Source of the DNA: Palsa-601 sp963801185
GTDB taxonomy: Bacteria > Actinomycetota > Acidimicrobiia > Acidimicrobiales > Bog-793
Reading direction: 5' to 3'
DNA length: 64,000 nucleotides
NCBI GenBank assembly: GCA_963801185.1
Contig: CAWDDW010000002.1
Coordinates: 1 to 64,000 of the forward strand
This document shows positions 53,070-61,843 of this stretch, piece after piece (position 1 is the stretch's first letter; each line of letters starts with the position of its first letter). Below the pieces are notes generated by a model. It searched no databases and was not told where the DNA came from. It saw only the letters and a list, made by a program, of their open reading frames with translations. Made by a program: the position numbers and the translations under genes.

Positions 53070-54239
53070 ATGAGAGGCATTGCTCGCACGCGTGCGATGC
53101 TGGTGTACGGAGCGATGCTGGGAGCCGCAGCAGGAGTGGCCGGCACGACACCTTCAGCCGCTGAGGTGCACGCCACCCTAACAGCGCGCCTGAGCGGTGT
53201 GCTCCGGTTTGCGGTCCATGCCAGCTCTCTTCGGAATTTTGGCAATCCGAAGGGGCATTTCCCAGTGCCACCCGCGGGGAGGGCCGTCAACACCAGCCAC
53301 CCCAACCATGTGATCGGCGATGGGACTCCTGCCAGTTGCACGTCTGCGGCCGTCGAAGCGGCCGTCAGTGCGGGCGGGATCATCACCTTTAACTGCGGCA
53401 CGAAGCCGATCACGATCTTGATGACCGGCACCGCGAGCGTGCCTAAGACAGTGCACTCAGTTGTGTTGGATGGCCGTGGCCTTGTGACTCTGAGCGGCGG
53501 TGACAAGCGCCGGATACTCTTCTCCGACACTTGCGCTGGCAAGTGGTCGACTGATGACTGCGTCAATCAGCCATATCCCCAGATCGTGGTTCAGAACATC
53601 ACGTTCGAGGACGGCTTCAACGGCACGCACCAGGCCACGTGCACACGAAACGTGCCTCGGTGCTGGTACGGCGGTGTCGATGGTGGAGGCGCCATCTACG
53701 CCGAGGGTGGCCAGTTGAAGGCGGTCAACTCGAGGTTCATCGACAACGGCTGTTATCGCTACGGACCTGACCTCGGCGGTGGGGCGATACGCGCCCTGGC
53801 CCAGTACGAGAATCGACCGGTGTACATCACGAGCGACAGCTTCATCGGCGGACACTGTTCCAATGGAGCGGCTCTGAGCAGCATCAGCGTGCAGTGGGAT
53901 GTACTGAATAGTCTCTTTACCGACAACACCGCTGTGGGATGGGGCGCCAACCCGGCAGCGCCGGGCACCGCCGGCGGCGGTAGCGGCGGAGCCATCTACA
54001 ACGATGGCACGGACTACAAGACCCTCGTCGGCGGGACGCTCATGTGCAACAACGACGCGCGGGAGGGAGGCGGCGCCATCTTCTACGTTGTAGACACCGG
54101 GTGGGGTCGGCTCACTCTGAACGAGTCGCACCTCGCCAACAACCGAAGTGGCGAGTTCCAAACCTACCCAGGCGTGTACGACGATATTGACGGCCACGAC
54201 GGTCCGCCGGTGGTGATCAACCCCAGCGGCCGGTGCTAA
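53070..54239 (+). CDS. Secreted right-handed beta-helix protein
   Basis: 389 aa from ATG 53070 (a TTG at 53049 would add seven residues). Signal peptide MRGIARTRAMLVYGAMLGAA with likely cleavage near SAA-EV. Early domain CTSAAVEAAVSAGGIITFNC and PKTVHSVVLDGRGLVTLSGG is the N-cap pattern of pectate-lyase-fold proteins; then rungs such as GGGAIYAEGGQLKAVNSRFI, GGGAIRAL, GGAIYNDG, GGGAIFYVVDTGWGRLTLNE. Several Cys pairs suit an extracellular protein. Could bind or cleave polysaccharide, but no pectate-lyase catalytic motif is evident. Confidence 0.8.
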   Translation: MRGIARTRAMLVYGAMLGAAAGVAGTTPSAAEVHATLTARLSGVLRFAVHASSLRNFGNPKGHFPVPPAGRAVNTSHPNHVIGDGTPASCTSAAVEAAVSAGGIITFNCGTKPITILMTGTASVPKTVHSVVLDGRGLVTLSGGDKRRILFSDTCAGKWSTDDCVNQPYPQIVVQNITFEDGFNGTHQATCTRNVPRCWYGGVDGGGAIYAEGGQLKAVNSRFIDNGCYRYGPDLGGGAIRALAQYENRPVYITSDSFIGGHCSNGAALSSISVQWDVLNSLFTDNTAVGWGANPAAPGTAGGGSGGAIYNDGTDYKTLVGGTLMCNNDAREGGGAIFYVVDTGWGRLTLNESHLANNRSGEFQTYPGVYDDIDGHDGPPVVINPSGRC

Positions 54240-54350
54240 ATCGACCTCGGTGGCGGAGCCGACGGCCGGGACGGGTGCCCTCCTCTCGGGAACACCGGTG
54301 CGTTTCCTCGTCGACGTGAGAACCACCGCCACTGGGCTTGGCCGACCGCG

Positions 54351-54680
54351 GTGCCACGACAGGTCCGACGCCGACTTCGCGCCGAGGAGGTCAGCGAGCT
54401 CGTCGCCTGCTACCTGGCCGGTGCCGAGGTCGACGAACTCGCCGAGCGCTACGGCTGTCATCGAGACACCGTCAGCAAGGTGCTCGACCGAGCCGGTACA
54501 CCGCGTCGCAAGCTGGGTGTCCCTCCCGACCGTGTCCAGGACGCGATCGATGCCTACGTTGGCGGGGCCTCGCTCGTCACGATCGGTGCTCAGCTGTCGG
54601 TTCATCCAACAAGCGTTGCCCGGACTCTGAGGGTGAACGGCATCCAGATCCGCCCGCGACCTGGGTGGCCGCGAGGCTAG
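54351..54680 (+). CDS. Double helix-turn-helix protein, intact copy
   Basis: 109 aa, GTG start. Two recombinase-tail-type HTH units: EEVSELVACYLAGAEVDELA, ERYGCHRDTVSKVLDRAG, and VQDAIDAYVGGASLVTIGAQ, LSVHPTSVARTLRVNG, ending IRPRPGWPRG. Resembles the C-terminal DNA-binding region of serine recombinases (Hin/HTH_7 type) without any catalytic domain. Three relatives occur in this window (49590, here and 61931); only this one is unbroken. May be a regulator or a remnant of a mobile element. Confidence 0.65.
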   Translation: MPRQVRRRLRAEEVSELVACYLAGAEVDELAERYGCHRDTVSKVLDRAGTPRRKLGVPPDRVQDAIDAYVGGASLVTIGAQLSVHPTSVARTLRVNGIQIRPRPGWPRG

Positions 54681-54800
54681 CGACTCGACCAGCAACGTTT
54701 GTGCTGTTTGCTCTGGTCGAGAGAGCGCGGTCGGCACACCGGTTCAGCTTGCGTTACCGGTCCCTCCACCGGCGTTGTTCCGTACGCCCGCGAACCGGCG
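54540..54800 (+). repeat. Dispersed repeat, intact copy (partner at 49735-50023)
   Basis: Second half of the double-HTH gene plus about 120 bp downstream, homologous to 49735-50023 in the same orientation. The tail contains CGTTGTTCCGTACGCCCGCG, which recalls the CGTTGT hairpin family, and CCCGCGAACCGGCGTT, also found near 17537. Confidence 0.6.
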
Positions 54801-54872
54801 TTCGGGGTGAGGTAACACGACTCGCGAGAATCGCGTTATTGGGACAGTGGTCGGGCACGTCGGCCGGCGGGT

Positions 54873-57116
54873 TCACTCATTCCGGGCGACCTCGGGTCCC
54901 GTCATCCGGTCGAGAAGCGGGAACGTCGAGGCGATGATCGCAAGCGAAGCAGCAAGTCCGCCGATGACAGTGACCCAGTACGCGCTTCCCGGGATCCTGA
55001 ACGCGATGCCGACCTGGGAGTGGAGGTAGAGGGCAGCCGACACGAGGCCGACCACGATCGACACTGCGGCGACAAGGAGGAGCGGCAGCGCACTCTCCAG
55101 CGCGACGACACGATGCAGGAGCGCGGTGGGGACGCCGGTGAGCCTGAGCAAGCTGAACGGGCGCTTCCGCTCGCCCAACCCGGCGGCGATGTTCACGGCG
55201 AGACTGCAGGCGGCGATGATGAGGCTCGCCACGATGATCACGTCGGTCATGTCCTGGATCATTGCGAGGAGGCGCGCGGTCGACGGATCGAGCGCCTCGA
55301 CTGCGACCGGGGTTCCCTGGAAGGGAAAGGCCCGTTCGAGCGTGGTCCGTGCCCGCTCGAGCGAGCCCGACGACCCGTCGGTGGCGACTACAACCGCGTC
55401 GACGGGGAGTCTCGCGACGTCCGCCGCCGACAGGTGCGCGGACGGCCAGACCGTCAACGACGCGCGGGATCTGTGCCCAAGTAGGTTCGAAAGGAAGTAG
55501 CCGATGCTCGCCACGGTCGCTCCCGGCGCGCACTTGCCAATCGCGGGTGTCTTCGCCAGCTGCTCGCACGCGACGAACCCGAAGCCGTTCATCTGCTTAT
55601 CTTGGGACGGGCTCTGTTGGACCACCGTCACACCGCGTACCCCGGGCGTCGTGCGGAGCTCGCTAAGCACATGGCTTGAGACGGAAGGAACTTGGGCGGA
55701 AGCGGGACAGTTCGATGTCCCGTAGCTGCAGAACAGGTCGGCCAGGGTATTCCTCCCTGCGCTTCCTCCGCCGGAGCTGCTGGCGGCCGCCATCGAGCTG
55801 AGCGCCCCGATCGCGGCGCTCGCAACGAAGAGGGCGATCACGAGCCCACTGACGAAGCGGAAGGCCGCCTTGGGATTGTCGAGGAGCCGGCGGCCGGCGA
55901 TGAGCGTGGCGGGACGACTGGCCCGCATCGCCATGAGTCGAGAACCCGCGGTCGTGAACCACGGTCCAGCGAGAACCAGCCCCGCGACAAGGAGCACGAA
56001 GCCCACGAGCAGCTCAAGAATCTGGCCGCCATTGCTGGCCGGCTTGCCGTGCGCGTCGAAGTACGCGAGCACGGCGATGCCGGCGAGGAGCGGGATGATC
56101 CGTACCATCCGCGGTGGGCGGGACGACGCTCGCCGGGTCACGCCGAGCGGCGATATCTGGACACTGCGAAGCGCGAGGCGCGCGGACACGACCGCGGCGA
56201 CCGGGACGCCGATCACGACAAGCGTGATGTCGATCGCGTGCAGCGAGAGGTCGCCTTGAGCGAGGGGGACACCGGTGAGGGGCACGTGGTAGAGCAGCGG
56301 CCGGAAGACGAAGAAGAGTGCGAAGCCGACTGCAACGCCCGCGACCGCCGCGACCACCGCCTCCACCGCAGAGACCACCGAAACCTGACGCGGCGTGGCA
56401 CCGACGAGCCTCATCGCCGCGAAGCGCTCCTCGCGCCGCGCCGCTGAGAGCCGGCTTGCGGTCGCGATCAAGATCAGCACTGGTAACAAGAGCGCGACGG
56501 CTCCGCCGGCGAGAATGAACTGCAGAACGGGTCCGCTCCCGATGCTGTTCTGGCACGCGTAGCAGCTGGCCGGCGTGCGCTGGATGGCATCGACCTCGAC
56601 TGCACCAGGTGCCCGCGAGAGCTGGCGCGCCGCGTGACCGATCACGATGATCAGCGAGTTCGGGGACGGAAGCGCCGCTTCGCCGATGGTCCCGATCTGT
56701 CGCCCTGGATACCGGTCGCGAAGCTCGTTCGCCGGTTGGGACCCGATGAGCGTCGTGAGGGCCGGCGAGGCGTAGTACTCACCCGGTCCCGGTAGGTGCG
56801 GAATCCCCGGCGGGACCGGAGCGCTCGGTCCGGCGGCGGCAACGTCGACTCGATCTATCGCCTGGTTTCCGAACTGATCGATGCTCGACAGCCACCACAG
56901 CCGGTCGGATGGCGACGTGCCCGACGTCGATGGTGACGTCTGCGCCGAGGTGTCGAGCCACGCACCACGGTCGGTCTGAGCGTGCAGACCGTTGCCACCG
57001 GCCAGGGCAGCCAGCAACAGACCGACGCCGAGGGCAACAGCTGTCGCGGTGACGAGGACACGCAACACCGCTTCGCGACCGCTTCCCACCGTCAAGCGAA
57101 GACCAAGGCGGATCAC
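54873..57116 (-). CDS. FtsX-type ABC transporter permease
   Basis: 747 aa. First membrane segment about 22-43 (VLVTATAVALGVGLLLAALA), a large external domain (45-185), an FtsX core (about 190-330: LQFILAGGAVALLLPVLILI, VAAVAGVAVGFALFFVFRPL), further segments around 350-440, second external region (about 445-610), and a C-terminal FtsX core (VIIVASLIIAACSLAVNIAA, LLVAAVSIVVGLVSAALYLH). GTG start (57114-57116) overlaps the ATPase stop by 4 bp. Last of a padR-ATPase-permease operon resembling the 3-7.7 kb system. Substrate unknown. Confidence 0.9.
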   Translation of the reverse strand: MIRLGLRLTVGSGREAVLRVLVTATAVALGVGLLLAALAGGNGLHAQTDRGAWLDTSAQTSPSTSGTSPSDRLWWLSSIDQFGNQAIDRVDVAAAGPSAPVPPGIPHLPGPGEYYASPALTTLIGSQPANELRDRYPGRQIGTIGEAALPSPNSLIIVIGHAARQLSRAPGAVEVDAIQRTPASCYACQNSIGSGPVLQFILAGGAVALLLPVLILIATASRLSAARREERFAAMRLVGATPRQVSVVSAVEAVVAAVAGVAVGFALFFVFRPLLYHVPLTGVPLAQGDLSLHAIDITLVVIGVPVAAVVSARLALRSVQISPLGVTRRASSRPPRMVRIIPLLAGIAVLAYFDAHGKPASNGGQILELLVGFVLLVAGLVLAGPWFTTAGSRLMAMRASRPATLIAGRRLLDNPKAAFRFVSGLVIALFVASAAIGALSSMAAASSSGGGSAGRNTLADLFCSYGTSNCPASAQVPSVSSHVLSELRTTPGVRGVTVVQQSPSQDKQMNGFGFVACEQLAKTPAIGKCAPGATVASIGYFLSNLLGHRSRASLTVWPSAHLSAADVARLPVDAVVVATDGSSGSLERARTTLERAFPFQGTPVAVEALDPSTARLLAMIQDMTDVIIVASLIIAACSLAVNIAAGLGERKRPFSLLRLTGVPTALLHRVVALESALPLLLVAAVSIVVGLVSAALYLHSQVGIAFRIPGSAYWVTVIGGLAASLAIIASTFPLLDRMTGPEVARNE

Positions 57117-57832
57117 CGCATGGCGCCTTCCGGCACGGTCACGAGCCCGTCCCGCACGATGACCTCCCGGTCCGCATACGCGGCCACGCGGGGTTCGTGG
57201 GTGACGAGGATCACCGTCGATCCCTGCTCACGCGCGGCCTGGGTCAACAGGCCCATGACCAGCTCCCCGCTCAGTGAGTCGAGTGACCCGGTCGGTTCGT
57301 CGGCGAAGAGCACGTCGGGATGGGTGACAAGACCGCGTGCCAGCGCGACGCGCTGCGACTGGCCACCGGACATCTCGCCAGTGCGGTGGCGCTCCATCCC
57401 GTCGAGGTCGAGCCGTTCGAACCAGCTCCGTGCCTCACGGAGGGCCTCGTTACGGTGCGTCCCACCGAGCAACAGCGGCAGGGCGACGTTCTCCTCGGCG
57501 GTCAGCTCGGGCACGAGCTGACCGAACTGGAAGACGAAGCCGAAGCGATCACGCCGCAGCTTGGAGCGCTCTGACTCCCGCATGGTGTCGAGGCGGCGGC
57601 CATCGAAATAGACCCCACCGCCGGAGTCCGGGACGAGGATGCCCGCCAGGCAGTGGAGCAGCGTGGACTTGCCCGAGCCGCTCGGACCCATCACGGCCAC
57701 GATCTCGCCCTGTTTCACCGAGATGCTTGTCCCGCGAAGCGCCGGGGTCTCGCCGAAGGAGAGCACGAGGTCTCGCCCCTCGATGATCGCCCCTCCGACC
57801 GTCACCACCGAGGAACCGCTGGCGATTGTCAT
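57113..57832 (-). CDS. ABC transporter ATP-binding protein (MacB/LolD type)
   Basis: 239 aa. Walker A GPSGSGKST, Q-loop VFQFGQLVPELT, signature MSGGQSQRVALARGL, Walker B VLFADEP followed by TGSLDS, H-loop VTHEP. ATG 57830-57832 overlaps the padR stop (ATGA, 57829-57832); the longer frame upstream is antisense-like. Middle gene of padR-ATPase-permease. Confidence 0.93.
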   Translation of the reverse strand: MTIASGSSVVTVGGAIIEGRDLVLSFGETPALRGTSISVKQGEIVAVMGPSGSGKSTLLHCLAGILVPDSGGGVYFDGRRLDTMRESERSKLRRDRFGFVFQFGQLVPELTAEENVALPLLLGGTHRNEALREARSWFERLDLDGMERHRTGEMSGGQSQRVALARGLVTHPDVLFADEPTGSLDSLSGELVMGLLTQAAREQGSTVILVTHEPRVAAYADREVIVRDGLVTVPEGAMR

Positions 57833-58353
57833 GACGCCACCTCCTCGGCGAGCGCCGCGAGGCGAGCCGCAGTGAGATCGATCCAGCGGAGGTCGGCCTC
57901 CAGGTGGAAAAGGCCGTAGTCCGCGAGAAGGGCGTCCACGAGCTTGCCTTTCTGCTTGAGCTCGGTGAGCTCGCGCATCCGCCGGAGGTGGGCGGACCGC
58001 TGCGCGTCGAGGTACTCCTCCGCGGGGCGCCCAAGCATGAGCGAGAGCACGACTTTCACGAAGAGGTCTGTCTGCAGGTGGGGCTCGGCCGGGATGGGCT
58101 CGGCCAGCCACGCCTCGACCTCGCTCTTGCCGGTCTCGGTGATGCTGTAGCGCTTGCGCTCCGGACCGGCTCCGCGCTCAGCCTCCCCAGCAACGGCCTT
58201 TCCGTCTCTCGCGAGGCGAGCGAGGGTGGCGTACACCTGGCCGAAGGGAAGCGGTCTGCCCCGGGCGAAGTACGCGTCATAGTCGCGCTTCAGGTCGTAG
58301 CCGTGGCTCGGTTCGCGGTCGAGGAGCCCAAGGAGGGCCATGGTCACGCTCAT
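57829..58353 (-). CDS. PadR-family transcriptional repressor
   Basis: 174 aa. Winged helix MSVTMALLGLLDREPSHGYD and PLPFGQVYATLARLARDGKA with RYSITETGKSEVEAWL, then a helical C-terminal domain (HLRRMRELTELKQKGKLVDA, LFHLEADLRWIDLTAARLAA). Autoregulated transporter operons of this kind are common in actinobacteria. The promoter 8 bp upstream has a palindromic spacer (58361-58390), the probable operator. Confidence 0.92.
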   Translation of the reverse strand: MSVTMALLGLLDREPSHGYDLKRDYDAYFARGRPLPFGQVYATLARLARDGKAVAGEAERGAGPERKRYSITETGKSEVEAWLAEPIPAEPHLQTDLFVKVVLSLMLGRPAEEYLDAQRSAHLRRMRELTELKQKGKLVDALLADYGLFHLEADLRWIDLTAARLAALAEEVAS

Positions 58354-58360
58354 ATCTCCG

Positions 58361-58390
58361 AGAATACGCTGCGTGTATACATACTGTCAA
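58361..58390 (-). promoter_or_regulatory. padR promoter with embedded palindromes, probably leaderless
   Basis: On the minus strand: perfect -35 TTGACA (58385-58390), 18-bp spacer, -10 TATTCT (58361-58366). The expected start point falls on or next to the padR ATG at 58353, so the mRNA is leaderless or almost so. The spacer holds TGTATACA (58374-58381) and ATACGC-TGC-GTGTAT (58364-58378), half-sites resembling the ATAC...GTAT operators of the other PadR system in this window. Confidence 0.75.
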
Positions 58391-58839
58391 TAGATGCGCA
58401 CGCATCCCATACCGCTTCGCGGCCGCGAACCACTCGCCGCGCCCGATCAACGGCTCGGGCGTCCTGGCTGCCACGTTCTCCTATCCCGGCCAATGAGGCA
58501 AGCGTTGCCGGTAGGCACGGTCATCCTTCAGGCTGATGCGCTGGGTGGACGCATTCGATACGGTCCAACGATGGCCAGCGATCCACCGCTCAGAGGCCCG
58601 CCCAAGCGGATGAGGGCGCCTTCAACGAACGCCGGTCGAGGGCGGTCGTCGTCCTTGCCGCCTTCGCATGCCCGGGCCGCGATCGTCCTCGCGCTGGGGC
58701 CGCATCCCAACGAGGGAGGGCCGCGGCTCACTCTTGCTCCTGTGGCCCCATGCTCCTGTCGCCGGTGGCCCCTGCCGGTGCTGGCCGCATCGGTGGTCGC
58801 GGCAGCCGTGGTCATCGCCTCAGCTGCACGTAAGCCCCG
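58391..58839. other. Intergenic region holding dispersed repeat
   Basis: About 450 bp. Contains dispersed repeat R copy 2 at 58418-58516; the remainder (58517-58839) has only Arg/Pro-rich open frames and no recognisable gene. Confidence 0.45.
58418..58516 (+). repeat. Dispersed repeat family R, copy 2
   Basis: About 99 bp, from CGCGGCCGCGAACCACTCG to AGGCAAGCGTTGCCGGTA, differing from 51999-52097 at only one or two positions. Truncated at its right end relative to copy 1. Confidence 0.8.
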
Positions 58840-59916
58840 CTACGTCTCGTAGCTCCCGTATCTGATGGGGATTCGGAAGCGGGGTACGTCGGGGTACTGG
58901 TGAGAGGCGGCGCCTCGAGCCCGGTTGCCGATGCTGGCGATCATCTCCCCGATGGTGTGCGCGTGCTGGGGGCTGTCGAGGCTGCGGATCTCGGGACCGA
59001 ACTCGACGATGCTCGGTTCCTCACGGTTGCCGTAGTCACCGAACACGGGGAATATCGCCGCCCCCGCCCGCGAAGCGAGGAAGAGGTCCTCTCGGGTTCC
59101 GGCAGCGAATGGCTCCATGACTACGTAGCCGTGGGCGTCCTTTGCGTCGCGTGAGCCGCTGCCGGCTTCGATGACGATGTGTCCGTGATCGGACGTAATC
59201 AGGTTCATGAATTCCGAGCGGGTGTAGGCGTTCTGTCGCTTGCGGAAGGCTTTGACCCGTAGGGTGAGGTCCTCGTCGGTGATGTCGCCTTCGTTGACCG
59301 CTTCCCCGCCACTCACAGGGAACGTCTTCAACACGTTGGCGACTTTTCGGAGGATGTCGTCAATGACGTTCATGCCCATGACCTCGAGGTATCCCAACAA
59401 CCGGCCGATCATCAGCGTCGTTCGGGTGTCGAGACGGTCGAAGCCCTTCCGCTGGGCCGCGCGTGTGAGGTAGCCGAGGTTGAAACCCACATCTTGGAAT
59501 TCCAGATGCGAACCCACGAAGATGAAGGACTGCCCGTCGGCGAGCCGTTCGAACAGTTTCTCCCGCGCAGCGAACTCCGCGAATGTCTCGATGTTCGGCG
59601 CGGCGAAATCGCCGTGGAGGATCTCGAGCAGACCGAGCGTGGTCTCGGCCTCCGCGGACGACATCGCAGACGAACGCAAGAAAGCCTGGTCGTGATTTAT
59701 GGCATCCATGCGAGGCGTCGCCGCGAGCGCCTCCGACGAAATGGGGTTAAAGATGCTCTCGAACTCGACCCCACCCACTCGCTTCGCCGACTCGTACAAC
59801 ACGTGGTCGAGTTGACGGTGCACCCCGAACATCTCGTGCAGCTGTCCGGCGGCTGTGTGCAACAGGCCACTGTCAGGCCGCGGCGGTCCGTGAAACGGAC
59901 GCTCGTCCTCCGCCAT
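58840..59916 (-). CDS. Acyltransferase-like protein (PlsB/PlsC superfamily), tentative
   Basis: 358 aa, soluble. ATG 59914-59916 follows GAGGTG; the in-frame GTG before it is not needed. SFIFVGSHLEFQDVGFNLGY carries H-x4-D, the catalytic motif of glycerolipid acyltransferases; about 95 residues later GHIVIEAGSGSRDAKDAHGY resembles the E-G-x-R-S-R acceptor motif, and AIFPVFGDYGNREEPSIVEF follows where members have a further conserved strand. No membrane segment. Could acylate glycerol-3-phosphate or a specialised lipid; if real, a possible lipid link to the synthase locus at 24-43 kb. Assignment rests on two short motifs. Confidence 0.55.
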   Translation of the reverse strand: MAEDERPFHGPPRPDSGLLHTAAGQLHEMFGVHRQLDHVLYESAKRVGGVEFESIFNPISSEALAATPRMDAINHDQAFLRSSAMSSAEAETTLGLLEILHGDFAAPNIETFAEFAAREKLFERLADGQSFIFVGSHLEFQDVGFNLGYLTRAAQRKGFDRLDTRTTLMIGRLLGYLEVMGMNVIDDILRKVANVLKTFPVSGGEAVNEGDITDEDLTLRVKAFRKRQNAYTRSEFMNLITSDHGHIVIEAGSGSRDAKDAHGYVVMEPFAAGTREDLFLASRAGAAIFPVFGDYGNREEPSIVEFGPEIRSLDSPQHAHTIGEMIASIGNRARGAASHQYPDVPRFRIPIRYGSYET

Positions 59917-59988
59917 CACCGCACCTCGCGCCTGCGGGAATGCAAGTAAAGGTACTTACCCATGCCTAATTCTCGCATCTCCCACCGC

Positions 59989-60385
59989 GCCGGGGGACAG
60001 GTTCTTCGTCGAGGACGTCCGCCGATGGGCGCGGTCGCGGTTCGGAGTCGCGCCGCCCACCGAACGCACCGCGGTGTTCGGTGTGTCGGCGGGTGGAGAG
60101 CTCGCGCTCGCCCTTGGGCTTCGGCACCCGGACGTCTACGGTGCGGTCTTCTCCGGCTCGCCGGGCGCGGGTTACAAACCGACTGGTGTGATGCCGAGTT
60201 CGATTCCGCGCACGTAACTCGTCGCCGGCGCGTTGGAGCCGTTCTTCCTCAGCAACGCGACCCGGTGGGCAGTCGCGCTACGCGATGCGGGTGCTGACGT
60301 CGTGATGAGCGAGCGGGTCGCGTCGCACGGCAACGCGCTGTGGCGAGGAGAGTTCCCGCGGATGGTGGCGTGGGCGTTTGGATGA
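59989..60385 (+). pseudogene. Esterase (alpha/beta hydrolase), 5'-truncated with nonsense codon
   Basis: An open frame without a start begins near DRFFVEDVRRWARSRFGVAP, continues AVFGVSAGGELALALGLRHP (nucleophile elbow G-V-S-A-G) and VYGAVFSGSPGAGYKPTGVM, then meets TAA at 60215-60217. The same frame resumes at once: LVAGALEPFFLSNATRWAVA, LRDAGADVVMSERVASHGNA (catalytic His) and MVAWAFG to TGA 60383-60385. The family has an aromatic or Tyr at the stop position, so TAC to TAA explains it. About 260 N-terminal residues of an IroE/Fes-type esterase are missing. True pseudogene. Confidence 0.7.
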
Positions 60386-60745
60386 TGAAGCATCGCTGCG
60401 TTTGGTTGGCGGTGGCACCCCGTGCCGGTCCGGCGAAGGCCAGGTGGGTCGAAAGCGAACGACGCACCGACGCCGACTTCAACGTCTACGCCGTCGCTGC
60501 CATTCGCACCATGGCTGAGCAACTCGGCGCCATCCGGCTTCCGCCGCTGGACGGAAGCTGTCCGGTCTACGCCGATCCCTCTGGCCACCCCCTTCTGCCT
60601 CTGCCTACCGTACGAGTAGAGCGCGCGAGGCGCCTCGACTGTGCAGGCTCGAGAGCGCCATACCGACGGGATTGTGCGCTCGACGGGACGGCGCCGAAGA
60701 CGGATGAAGCGGTACGCCTGCGCATCCCGGGCAAGATGGTGGCCG
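60386..60745. other. Intergenic region, nothing recognised
   Basis: About 360 bp after the esterase remnant. Frames are open in several registers but carry no motifs. Confidence 0.4.
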
Positions 60746-61501
60746 ATGGGAGCGATTCCTCCGGTGCGCGAGTCATCGATCGTCGTGTTCACGGCCGAGG
60801 AGCGCCCGGAACTCTGGGAGCAGGCGCGCTCCCTCTTCGAGGGCGTATGGCCCGAGTACAACAACCACGGGAACCACACCGGAAGGTATTTCGGAGCGCT
60901 AGTTCCACGATTCGCGCGTTTCCAGGTGCTCCTGTACGACACGGACGTGGAGTGCATCGTCGCTCGAGGGAGAACGATCCCCTTCCGATGGGACGGTTCG
61001 CTGGAAGACCTTCCGGCAGGAATCGACCCAGTCGGGCTACGCGCGATCGACGACCCGCGCCCGCCAACCGCGCTCTCAGCCCTTGCAGCCGAGGTGACCG
61101 CGGACCAGCAAGGGCGAGGCCTGAGCCGTCTCGTGATCGAGGCGATGGCAGCCGCTGCCCGTGGGGCCGACCTCGCGCCTCTGGTGGCTCCCGTCCGCCC
61201 GAGCTGGAAGGATCGTTACCCCCTCACCCCGATCGACCGGTACGCCTCCTGGAAGCGCTCGGACGGGCTGCCACTCGATCCTTGGCTGCGGGTGCACGCT
61301 CGGTTGGGCGCGACCGTCCTGCGGTCCGAGCCACGGTCGCTCCAGATCGAGGCCCCGGTGGCCGAATGGGAGCAGTGGACGGATATGACCTTCCCGGAGG
61401 ACGGAGAGTACGTCTTCCCGTCTGGGCTCGCACCCCTCCGCGTTCGCGACGGCATCGGCAACTACTGGGAGCCGAACGTATGGATGCTCCACGAGTTGTA
61501 A
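60746..61501 (+). CDS. GNAT-like N-acetyltransferase
   Basis: About 251 aa (the frame is open upstream to 60641). Pattern: SSIVVFTAEERPELWEQARS, YFGALVPRFARFQVLLYDTD, VECIVARGRTIPF, then LAAEVTADQQGRGLSRLVIE with the Q-x-x-G-x-G acetyl-CoA loop, and VRPSWKDRYPLTPIDRYASW typical of a distinct group of actinobacterial GNAT proteins with an extended C-terminus (EWEQWTDMTFPEDGEYVFPS). Substrate unknown. Flanked on both sides by repeat DNA. Confidence 0.75.
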   Translation: MGAIPPVRESSIVVFTAEERPELWEQARSLFEGVWPEYNNHGNHTGRYFGALVPRFARFQVLLYDTDVECIVARGRTIPFRWDGSLEDLPAGIDPVGLRAIDDPRPPTALSALAAEVTADQQGRGLSRLVIEAMAAAARGADLAPLVAPVRPSWKDRYPLTPIDRYASWKRSDGLPLDPWLRVHARLGATVLRSEPRSLQIEAPVAEWEQWTDMTFPEDGEYVFPSGLAPLRVRDGIGNYWEPNVWMLHEL

Positions 61502-61593
61502 TTGTCGCTGCTCACAGTCCGGCCGTCGTCATCATTCGCGGGTGTGGCACCGATCATCGGGCAGAACGTCGGCTCCTCGTGGCAAACCAAGAG

Positions 61594-61735
61594 TGCCGAA
61601 CGACGGCTCGGGCGTCCTCGCTGCCAGGTTCTTCCTATCCCGGCCAATGAGGCAAGCGTTTTGTCGGTGCGGCACTTGATAGCGGGTCTTTGCAGCACCT
61701 TGCGTCGGTCCGGACCTGAGCTCGGCGGCAGATCA
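61594..61735 (+). repeat. Dispersed repeat family R, copy 3
   Basis: About 142 bp matching 52023-52160 with scattered differences: core ACGGCTCGGGCGTCCTCG, TATCCCGGCCAATGAGGCAA, GGTCCGGACCTGAGCT and CGGCGGCAGA. It lacks the GGCCGCGAACC left end of copies 1 and 2. Confidence 0.75.
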
Positions 61736-61843
61736 AGCGATGGCGTCTACCGACGACGTCGAGAGGGGTTGGAGTAGCGGCTCCAGGTACTCCTAAGCGG
61801 AACCGTCGGTTAGACCTAAGACAGCCGTGCTGAGCAGGGTGAA

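Noticed and set aside
53457..54737. 426-codon minus-strand ORF over the beta-helix and HTH genes
   Set aside because: Antisense to two supported plus-strand genes; its C-terminal and N-terminal parts mirror their codons.
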